Shown here: positions 11,181 through 20,600 of the stretch, piece after piece
How the letters are laid out: every line of letters begins with the position of its first letter
How positions within the stretch are numbered: the stretch's first letter is position 1
Assembly (NCBI RefSeq): GCF_018139145.2
Contig: NC_059480.1
Span: 18,476,428 to 18,540,427, forward strand
Direction of reading: 5' to 3'
Length of the DNA stretch: 64,000 nt
DNA from: Gymnogyps californianus
Taxonomy: Eukaryota; Chordata; Aves; Accipitriformes; Cathartidae
Position numbers and translations under genes: made by a program
Notes under the pieces: model-generated
Seen by the model: only the letters and a program-made list of their open reading frames with translations
Database searches by the model: none
Told to the model about the DNA's origin: nothing

Positions 11181-14100
11181 CAGCTAGGGACAGGTGTTTG
11201 TAAGAAACCAGATCCCTTTGCTTTGATCCTCAAAAATTACATTTTGGTTTACTTGGTGAAGGGGGGACCAAGTATGATGTGAAACACTGGTTCCTACCAT
11301 CAGTTTTGTGTTCCAGAGGAAAAACCTGTTCTGTGCCAATAGGCATTGGTGGCAGAATGTGAAGAGCCTTTGTGCTGTCTTCTAAACAGCAACATGTTTC
11401 CTTCTCACTGTCCCTGAAAATGAAGATTGTAGCAGAATAGTGTAACCCAGGGCAAATCTGTGCATGCATTTGAATGTATTGCTTTTTGGTTAAAGGGAGT
11501 TTTCATTTCCATATGTCTCTTGTATTGATATAGACAGAACTTCCAAAAACACATCCTTTTTGAGTGACACACAATCCTTGAGATATTTATAATAAATTGG
11601 TTTGTTTTACACCACTTCCCTTATGTATCTGGTACTAAAACATAATATGCTGAAAACTGCTTATTGAAGCAGACATCAGAGAACCTAAGTGTTGTTACTT
11701 CATTAGTAAGTAGTAGACTTTGCTATTGAAAGGTTTACAGATGTGCTGGTGTCTGAGCACTAAGCTGAAGAGCGGTATTTTCTTTTTTAAAAGCTTCATA
11801 TCAATAATGCCTTCTGATGGGATTCTTAGATATGCCCATGTAGAGTAAGCCAACTGACTTCTGAAGTAGATTTTTTTTTCTAGCTGAAGTAGCAAACATT
11901 GAGCTTTTTTTTTTTTTTTAAAAAGCTTGTTTCTTTCCATCCAGGGAGGGAGATTTTTTTTTTCTGGTGAGTTGTTTTTGAGATCTGAAACTGCGATATA
12001 TTTTCATTTGCAAGTGGATATTGCATCTTTAGTTGTATTCTTTTTGGACAGAATTGCAAATTTCCACGGTGACCAATGCAAACCTAGTGAAAATAATTTT
12101 GGATCTGTCACAAGTAATCAGAATTCTAGTCTGATGACTTTTGGTCCACTTTGGCCACCTTTTAATGTCATGGTAATTTAATTGTAAAAGGAAATTTGGG
12201 GGGCTTTAAAAAAAATAATGTTTGACCTAGGAATGCCTGTCAGGCAAATTTAAGTGTGTATTGAAGCTGCCTAAACTGATCTCTTAGAGAGGGAGGCAAA
12301 TTCCAAGTGTGCTGGATCTACTTTGTTGGTAGTAACATAACTAATTTGAGTTGCTTTTTGTATCTAGTGCCTAATTTTTTTTTTGAGTAAGACTATTACA
12401 GTTTTGGTTTGTCAGATAATTGCTGAAAGGAAAACACTGAGATTATAATGCAGTTTCACTGGATCCTAGTTGCTGAAGTGTGTTTTCACTCTAAGATAAG
12501 CTTATGAAGTATTGCCCAAGCTAACATAGTAAATCTTTCTCAGAAAACATGTCTTTGCCCAGGGTGGAAATATTGAATGGTCATTGGATAACCACTGCAG
12601 TAAAGGGGTCAGAATAATTCATTTTTAGTTTGGCGTAATGCAAGGAGTTTCTTCCCACCTCCCCTGCTCAAAATCCTGGTCCTCTCACAAGTTAACTCTC
12701 ATTTAGGATTGCCTCCATGGCTCTGCCCTGTTGTGGGAGAAGTCTGTGTCTCCCAGCTCACATCTTCCAGACCACCAGTCTCCAGTGGGGCCCCGATACC
12801 TCCCCTCTCTGCCTACCCACCAAGTTCCAGCTTCACTGGAGGGAAGGGAGATGTGCAATGAAGGAGAAGGACTGTCAGAAGCGTATTTAGGGGACTCAGG
12901 TACCAGACTCTTGTGGCAGATTATCGCCGTTGAGACTGAGGTTTCTGTGCAGTATTTTGACAACTGAGCCAGGTGGACATTGGATCTGGGTAGTTGTCCT
13001 TTCTGAGCACAAGGGTTTGTCACAGGGAGCCCTCTTTGCTGGTGCTCTGCTATTGTAGACCTCCGAGCATTACATGTAGCCCCAGTACCGACAGAATTTT
13101 GACTTCAAAAGGAGCAGCTACAAGCTATAGAGAAGTCCACATCTCTTGGCCCCAGGATTACAGAGTTCCTTGTGTGTCTTCTTACCTGTCCCTTGTTTCG
13201 GGAGCGTTCCCCATTAGTAAGTGTATGTGATGACCTTTTAGATACTGAGTTGATTAAGAAAGATGGGTAAGAATAAGTAGATGGCTGGGATTTGCTTCCT
13301 TCTTCCTTTCTGTTGATGGTATAGTTGTAGATCCCAGGCTCTGTCTGCTGGAGTCTCTAATAATCCCAGGATTTTTTGAGAGGGATACTGAAATTGGAGA
13401 GACTCCTGAAGAGGAAGATACTTTCCAGCCAGCCAAAGGGCCCTGGTTGATGTTGGCTGTGAAGGAAAAAGGCAAGTTCTACCATGTGCCACAGTGAGAA
13501 TTTAGATGCTTTCTGGTATCTGTACTGGGTTCACATGGGGCTCAGCTTCAGCAGGATGGGGGGCAATGCCCCAGCCCTGCATGTTCTTCATCCTAGGCAA
13601 AGGAAGCCCTGGTCACCCATTTGCTATGCTCCCTGTGACAGCTCCTTCCTGGTGCTTCTGTGCTTTTGCATGCGTGTATGTGATACCTCCCAAGGACATC
13701 ACTGCTGGCTCCTTTTTTGACAGGGAAAGCTGCTTCAGTGAAAAAATGCGACCGACTTTTTGGAGAAATGGGAGTTGGAAGGATAAGTGGAAAGAAGGCA
13801 GTGCTAACAAGGGCATGTTCCTTGTGTGGCTCCTGGTGCTTTTCTCATTCTTGCCTGCTGGACCTTGAGTTGCTGCTGTTGTTCTGCTACGCTGGGAAGG
13901 CAGCAAATGCAGCTCTTGCTTTTTTCCCAAACACATTTAGATCTGGTTTCTCTTCCAACTGGTATGTGCCGTTCAGTGGGGAGAGTTCACTCCAGTAAAG
14001 CCCTGGGCTTGTGGCAAGTGTGCCTGAAAGCATGGCCTTTGGAAGGCTACCAACCTCCCCTTGTTCTCTGCCCCTGACAGTGTTTCTTCATCCCAGATCA

Positions 14101-14698
14101 TCCTGTTCTTTGTCCTAGCTGTCTTTATAGTTGGCATACCATAAACCTATGACTATTAGAGGATGGCTTGAAAATTTATACGAAAACAAAACAGCTCCTT
14201 GCTTTTATTCTTTACTAACTGATCGCCTGGTATGACCTTTAGCTAGCAAAGACCTTAGAGGAGGTAAGCAAATGAGGTGTGTAACTTGGGTATCTCCACT
14301 TTTTAAACTGTTTATAATTATCTGAGCGATTTTTTCCCCAACTTGCTTGTCACCATGAAACTCTGAGTGGTTTTATCCCTTAGTAACTCTGGTTGTGGCA
14401 AATCTGAGTTCATTTCAGTAGATGAAGTAAAAGAGAAATGAGTTTCCTGCTGCTACTACTGCTGCTTTTTTTTTTAGGAAAGTAGATTTTTATTTAAACC
14501 CCTGAATATCTGTCCATTCTCCTCTCGGCCTTGCTAACAAGTCAGCAAAGATAAAATAAAATTAAAGTCACTTAGATTCTTCTGAAACAGATGATCTCTG
14601 GGGAGAGGCGAAGTCTGAAGAGCTTTGTATCAGAAGGCAAAGCTGGGGATAATTAGCGGCATATGAGAACCAGAGTTTGTCATTAGAGCGATAGCCGT

Positions 14699-15090
14699 CA
14701 TTGTCAAACGACTGCTGGGGTAACGTTGCCCGAAGGCAACCCAGGCCGTCCGCAGCGGCACCACCATCTGTGAACGTGCCCTTGTGATGGTGGTGCACAG
14801 CCGTTCCCCTCGGGGCAAGCTGCTGCCCCCCACTGCCACCCCGGCTGCCCCCAAGCGCCGGTCCCCAGCACCCCAGCACTGCTCGGTGCTGCTGGCAGCT
14901 GCAGCCTCCCCTCCTGCAGCCTGACTCCCTTCATCCGTCATGTCACCAGCGGCCTCCGTCAAGGGTCCTTGCGGGACAGATGGGTGTCATCTGGGGGCCA
15001 GGGTCTGCGTGTCACCGCTTCTCCTTGAGGCTTTCTCGCATTCGTGAGTGCCGTTGGCCTGCTGGAGAACAGTCTTCAGCGAAACGTTGC
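14699..15090. other. CpG-dense patch in intron (possible small CpG island)
   Basis: About 24 CpG dinucleotides occur in roughly 390 bp, with high GC, inside an intron whose surroundings are CpG-poor. It contains two hairpins: arms 14758-14768 and 14786-14796 (GCACCACCATC), and arms 14725-14730 and 14735-14740 (GTTGCC) around a four-base loop. The minus strand is open in several frames here, but with low-complexity Gly/Ala-rich translations typical of GC-rich DNA. It could be an intronic regulatory element, an alternative or antisense promoter, or a remnant of GC-rich inserted DNA. Sequence alone does not decide. Confidence 0.5.
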
Positions 15091-15896
15091 TTTATCTCAT
15101 GTCTTCTAAGGGAAACAGTGACAGCTACATCCCTTGAAACTTGCAGTCAGTGCCATGGTCTCTCTTTAAGAAAGCAAAATTTCTTTTGAACACTCAAGGC
15201 CTGATTTTAGCACATGTGCTTGAGATGGATGCGATTGCCATACAAGTGGAAAAAGGCAGCCATCTTTCACGAGCCCTCCAGACAAGAAGCACATGGATAT
15301 TTCCATCTGACAAACAGAGCAGTAACCGCAGGCTCTCAGCAGGGATGCAGCTCAAGAAGGGACCGGTCCCAGCCTTCTCCGTGGCAAAGATCACTTTGGA
15401 TGTTTGTAAACACTAAATGCATTTGGTGTGCCAGCCATCTATAGCAGATACTTCCAAACTTAGATACTTGAATATTTGGAAATTGCAAACTAGAAATTAG
15501 TTGACAGTTGATTTAAATATTATCGGTATCTGGTCAAGAGATTTCAGGGGGAGGGAGCTGTTTGTCATATATAGCGATTACTTTCATAAGACCTTTTCAT
15601 AATCCTGGTCCACAGCTGAAGAGGGTCAGCTTAGTAGATATGGTTTCAGTTTCAAAGATAAACATGCATTTTATAACCTTGCATAAAGTTTTTAAAGGAA
15701 ATTAAATATTTAATGAATATATGTACTTAAAGGACTACTTATATGATATTAATCACTTCAACTAAGAAATGCCAGGATATTCATGTAGTTCTTAGTATTT
15801 AATAAACAGAATGTGTTTTCCACCATTTTGTTTGTTACGGCTGGCATAGTTCTACTTGTAAAGTTGGGATTTATTTTTATTTTTGTTGTTTTTCAG

Positions 15897-15908
15897 CAGA
15901 TCTGCATG
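15897..15908 (+). CDS. DIS3L2: Possible DIS3L2 microexon, 12 or 9 nt
   Basis: A long T-rich tract ends in TTTTTCAG|CAG|ATCTGCATG|GTAAGT. That gives a tandem NAGNAG acceptor followed at once by a strong donor. The first AG yields a 12-nt exon (15897-15908) and the second a 9-nt exon (15900-15908). Both lengths are multiples of three, so inclusion keeps the frame between the 2999-3233 and 16110-16216 exons. Inclusion inserts A-D-L-H (12 nt) or D-L-H (9 nt) before the Ala codon completed at the next exon. The insertion falls in the variable acidic linker, where length is tolerated. I know of no equivalent in mammalian DIS3L2, and skipping gives a length closer to the human protein. This is an inference from splice signals and frame only. 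Confidence 0.4.
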
Positions 15909-16109
15909 GTAAGTGAACATATATCTGCTCTCTGTGGTAGTCTGGAGGAAGAATAATTGCTTCATGCTTGGCTATTCTAACACTTGAGAGATCTTTTTAG
16001 TTTCAAATAAGTCTACTACATGCACCTTGTATTGTAGTTTACAGCAAAGGCCCAACATGAATTTGTCATGGCAGTGTGCTACAGTAACTGTTGTGTTTGT
16101 TTGATGCAG

Positions 16110-16216
16110 CAAAGGCTGTTGGGATCGGTGGTGTGCACAGAACAAAGCAAGATGATGGACCCAAAGTGAATGATCCCAGACTCCTCCCAGATAAGTTTCT
16201 TCAAAGGACAGCCAAG
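16110..16216 (+). CDS. DIS3L2: DIS3L2 exon, linker leading to CSD segment
   Basis: This 107-nt exon runs from acceptor TTGATGCAG to donor AAG|GTAACT. Its first two bases complete the codon begun by G at 3233, and it ends in phase 0. It encodes KAVGIGGVHRTKQDDG and ends with the block LQRTAK. Human DIS3L2 has LQRSAK directly before VVYILEKKH, which fixes the exon's identity at its 3' end, while the N-terminal two thirds are barely conserved. It belongs to the flexible insertion and re-enters the cold-shock fold at its last residues. The assignment depends on frame continuity with both neighbours and on the terminal block. The minus strand is also open here over about 360 nt but carries no recognisable protein. 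Confidence 0.88.
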
Positions 16217-16583
16217 GTAACTCCATGGAGAGTGACAAGCGAGCACGTGTGCGCTCCCAAAGGCTGAAGACGACCAGCCCTGGCCTCCCTGTAGTCTCCA
16301 TCTGTTGATCTTTGAATCTCATTCCCCATTTCAAAGAGAGTAGTTGTCCGATCTGATAAAAATCAAGTGTCTTGTTATTTTTACCAATTATCCTAGTTTA
16401 AATTCCCTTTGTTTGTTAGGCAAAATTACTTAGGAAGATTCAGGAAAAAGATTGGATACTAATCTGAGTGTCAGGATATCCAAAGTTGTCAGAATTAATT
16501 CTTACAGACTTTGGAAAGGCTGCTAGTGCTGTTGATTCAAGATTTGAGTCAATCTCTGAATGTTGAGAGACCAGAAAAGGACT

Positions 16584-16603
16584 GCTGGGTCAGGCTGGGT
16601 CAG
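16584..16603. repeat. Tandem duplication, two 10-bp units
   Basis: The unit GCTGGGTCAG occurs twice head to tail without mismatch. It is a minor intronic repeat. Confidence 0.85.
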
Positions 16604-17266
16604 GTCTCTTCCACATCTTGTGCCTTCCCTTGCAGCCTCTGATTCTGGTCCCTGTTGTGGGCTGGGCTGCCCTCTGGTCTCATCCAGCGTGGCAGTTCCA
16701 GTGCTCAGAATTGCACAGAGGTGCAGCTCCTGAAACCTTCTGGAAGGACTCTTCTGTATAAGCTTAGGAAATCAGCTATAATATTTCTGTTATCCAGTGA
16801 TTTATTATGGTCTACAAAAATATAGCCTGGATGAACACCTCTCTGGAACAATTATTTAGTGATATTGTAATTTATTATTCTTTTCAAAGCCGTCTTGTAT
16901 AAAGGTAAAATAACCCCTAACTTCAGAAAGCACAGAGAGAAGGAGAGAACTGCCAAATTCCCCACAGCACATCCTTTCCTGTGGTTAGCATTGGATCCGC
17001 CAGCGGCACCATTTTTGGACTGGCCTGTTCTGTGCTGAATGTTGAAATCACAGGCCGAGGATACAAATGAAGGATTTTACAGGAGTTGCTTGTATGTTGT
17101 GGCTAATTCCCTGCATTTGGAAGCATCTGCTTCTTGTCTGGTTTTGTTCTGTAATCAAGAAAATTGCTGTAGAGAGCTAGCACTTGGAAGGCACTTAGCT
17201 CTTCAATAGCCATGAGCAAGATGGCAAGGAAAATAAATTGTAAATAGGTATTCAAGTTAAAAAATG

Positions 17267-17288
17267 CACACACACATACACACACACA
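17267..17288. repeat. CA microsatellite
   Basis: A short (CA)n tract with one TA interruption lies about 125 bp upstream of the next exon's acceptor. It is likely length-variable. Confidence 0.85.
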
Positions 17289-17413
17289 GGGAAAACATAA
17301 TATAGGCCTTGTGATTTTTCCAGATATTCTGCTAAGCCTCTATGTATCCCTATTCTGTTAAAGAAAATAAGTTTCTCTGAAGATATTAACTGTAGAAACT
17401 TTTGCCTCTTCAG

Positions 17414-17661
17414 GTGGTCTATATTTTGGAAAAGAAGCATTCCCGAGCAGCTACAGGCTTCATCAAGCTTCTGGCAGACAAGAACAGTGAACTCTTCAAG
17501 AGGTGTGCCATGTTCTCACCTGTGGACCACAGAGTGCCTAGGGCCTACGTGTCCTTGGCTGATTGCCCTCCAGACTTTGTGACCAGGCCTGAGGACTATT
17601 CAAATATGCTCTTCATCTGTCGCATAGTGGACTGGAAAGATGACAGCAACTTTGCAACAGG
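17414..17661 (+). CDS. DIS3L2: DIS3L2 exon, end of CSD1 and start of CSD2
   Basis: This 248-nt exon runs from acceptor CTTCAG to donor CAGG|GTATGT, entering in phase 0 and leaving two bases (GG) of a Gly codon. The translation begins [16 protein letters not shown] and contains [24 protein letters not shown] and [18 protein letters not shown]. It is nearly identical to human DIS3L2 over these blocks. By comparison with the DIS3/RNase II family it covers the last part of the first cold-shock domain and the first part of the second (the DHRVPR block matches the DKRIPR block of DIS3). These domains clamp single-stranded RNA above the RNB channel. The frame continues 34 nt into the intron to a stop at 17693-17695, but the donor and downstream exon place the true end at 17661. 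Confidence 0.98.
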
Positions 17662-20600
17662 GTATGTGGCTGCCATTGGAAGTAGAGATGACTGAGATTT
17701 CTAGTCAGAGTTCTTGGTTTCACTTAATTTGATACGTGGAACAGAGACAGGAATCTGTTAACAAGATTCTTGTCTTGTATCCCTCTGGTATTGGTGGATA
17801 AACTGCGATGAGGCTAAGGATAGCTCATCGCTAGTTAATCTCATGGCTACATAATGTTAGTTTCTTTTGGTGCTTGCTTCAGTGTGCTGGCGCATCACAG
17901 CGTTAATGAGTGTATGGTCTTTGCTCAGAAGAGCTTGCAGTCTAGAGGGAACACACACAGGTACTTAGCCTGACCAGCACAAGCACTGTGGGGTGCTGGC
18001 AGCCTTTCAATCTTTCCTCCCTTTGTGTAAGAGTAGTACACAATGTGTAGGCATTTCACTTCTGCCAGAGGAAGATCAGTAGCTGTGAGGCTCATCTTTG
18101 GTTTTTAAGCCTTTACTGATAAGAAGTAGAAAGAAGTCACAGATTTTTGTGGTTTTAAATTTGCATTGCTTCAAGGAAGGATACTAGAAATCAAGAGAAG
18201 ATTCATTCACTCCTGAAGCAGATGAGAAGGGTGTTGCACTCTGTGCATTTCAGGAGGCACTGTGAAGCCATTGCTGTCCAGAGTTCAAATTGCAGGCACT
18301 GCCATGAAGGAGGAGATTTTAAGCCAGGGCTACATAAATGACTTATGCTGGGTTGGATCTAGATTGCAAGTTCATTTTGCCTCTCCACAAGGAAGACCCT
18401 CTAGTTTTCAGCATTTTCACTCTTTTCTTGGGAACAGCTGCAGTGTCCCAAGCTCCCACCTGGAGTGGCCACGCTGTTTCCTATTGAGTGGATCTCAATA
18501 AGAAATGGTGGACATTGATAAATCTATTCAGTTGTCTTGGGAAAAACTGAGTAGTCCTGGTTTAGTTGGTGATCCAGAGTAGGTAACTCTGACCTATGGC
18601 AATGCTGTGGTCAAATTTTACAGGTGATGGCGATCTGGATGTAATCTGGAGCATGTGCGGTAGTGGGAGTTGGGCATAAAGCCCAACTTTTCTCTTCCCC
18701 TTGCAAAGCTGTTCTGATGGGGTGGTACAGCTGATGTACAGTGTCATCACCATGGTTTTTGGATTCCTCAGCTCAAACTCCTGGTAAATTTTAAAACTTA
18801 CATAAAACTTTTTTTTTTTTTTTAAGAGTAAATATGTTGGCACAGATCTATCAGCCCTAGAACTAAAAGTAAACTAAACTGAAGTCCCTGTTTCCCTGAG
18901 TTTAAGTTCGTTATCAGTTGTGGCTGCTTTGTGTGCCCAGTAATAGCAAGTTTCACGTGTACTCCTTGAGAGCCACATGAGCTGTTAAGTCACTCAGTAT
19001 TTCCTAGCTAAACTGCAGTGCATGAACTGAAGTGGCCTCCCTTTGAGCCCCACTTAACTAGGGCTGGCTGTGCTGTGAACTTCACTGTGACTAAGTTTCT
19101 TATTGGCAGAGATTTTCTTTGTCATCTTTGACTCCAACAGAGAAAAGATTGGAGGGTGATTGTACTGCTTGGCTTCTTGTCATGAACAACCCCCCTTTTC
19201 AGCAGAAACAGGGGAAATTAGGAGGATGGGTTAATGTCTTTTTTCATTGGCTAATGTGTATATTCTCATCTGGCTGTTTTGGTAGTTTCCAAGATGTAAA
19301 GGGTGTTGTCAGGAAAGAAAACGTCCTTGATTGTCTTCATACATAGCCGTTTCCTCTGGGACTTGGTTGCATTTCAGTAAGTGCCTTGTGGAGATGGGAG
19401 CATAAAACCTTGGTGACCCATTTTGGTTTTAACTATAAATACATGCTTGTTTAAATGCTGAAAGACAAGGAAACCTCTTGAAGGTCCCAGAAGTTCCTGT
19501 TTGCTTTTGGGCTGGTTTATAAGCTTGTTTATAAGCCATGTTGCTAGTTGTGGCCCACCTGAAGGAGAGAAGAGCAGGTGATCTGCAGCTCATTGCATGC
19601 TTGGTTTTTTGAACTTTCTCATGCACCCCTTAGTTCTGCCCACAGACTTCATGATACCCCTTTGCCAGCACCACCAAGGTTTTGGAGGTGTCTAAAGACA
19701 CTGAAGAGCCTGTAGGTCATCACTCTGCACTGTCCACATCTGCTGGAAGTACAAGGGAAACTCCCTCCATAGTTGGCAGTCATTTCCCCTGGATGCCTTG
19801 GGTGTTTCCAGGTATTCTCCATCCTGCAAGCTGAACTCCCCCAGGCTGGTCGTGCACCTTCCTCAGCTTTCCTTTTCCCTTGGGAAGTTCAGTGCCACGT
19901 TTCCAAGCACAATTAATGGCATAGTCTGGCCTTCACAGTGACCACGTGTGGCTGGAGCAGTGGGATGCCCTGGCCAAGTGTTTGGCTGTGGCACTGGCTG
20001 CCCAAGGTGGTCACCTGCACAGGGGCAACCTGACAGTCCCTGGAGGCCCCCCTGGGGAGGGGGGTGCGTTTCTGTGTCGTGATTGCCACCTGGTGGTCAC
20101 CAGTGAGACACTGTCCCCTCTGAAGGCCACCCTGTCACCCCGACTGTGCTGGGAAGGAGCACGGAGGAACTAATGGCTCCATGTCCCGCTGGCAATGCCC
20201 TGAGTGTGTGCTGCTGTGCTCCTTCCTGCATGTGAAGTGATTTTACGGTGGCAGTGAAATGCCATTTAACTGTACCTGCTTTCAGGTAGCAGGTAAAGCA
20301 AAATAGCTCCAAAATACTCTCCTTTTTCAGATAAATATTACAAATACTACCACGTACAGTTATTTTCTGGGGACTCTTTTTCAGTGTTGGAGTCCAGGGC
20401 TGTTTAGAGTATTAGTCCAGACGTCTCCGCACTTTTGGAGATGAAATCTTTTTGCCCCCACATATGATGATGGATGAGACTATTAACAAAAAAAAAAGTA
20501 ATAGTGAAAAGTTGAATCACTGACTCCTCCTGTGTCTCATGGGGCTTGTGGCTATTCTAGCTCAGGGCCTTAGATATTGGTCTGTCAAGGTGACAAGATT

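Larger units (their letters stand above)
3234..16109 (+). other. DIS3L2: DIS3L2 intron, about 12.9 kb
   Basis: This intron runs from donor GTGAGTAG to acceptor TTGATGCAG. It contains a TA/TG-rich microsatellite near 5933-5996, a diverged direct repeat pair (6806-6929 and 7858-7979), a hairpin at 11000-11024, a 20-bp tandem duplication at 11141-11180, a CpG-dense patch at 14699-15090, and a possible microexon at 15897-15908. The rest is ordinary low-CpG intronic sequence with poly-T runs (for example about 11906-11919), in which I recognise no gene. Confidence 0.88.
16217..17413 (+). other. DIS3L2: DIS3L2 intron, about 1.2 kb
   Basis: This is the shortest intron in the window, from donor GTAACT to acceptor TTTGCCTCTTCAG. 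It holds a 10-bp tandem duplication (16584-16603, unit GCTGGGTCAG) and a CA microsatellite (17267-17288). Nothing else is recognised. Confidence 0.9.

Noticed and set aside
13506..13936. Overlapping open frames on both strands
   Set aside because: There is no recognisable domain or splice context, and the frames overlap in shadow positions.
14568..14962. Overlapping minus-strand open frames of 103-110 codons
   Set aside because: They are Gly/Ala-rich low-complexity translations in three frames of a CpG-dense patch, explained by GC content.
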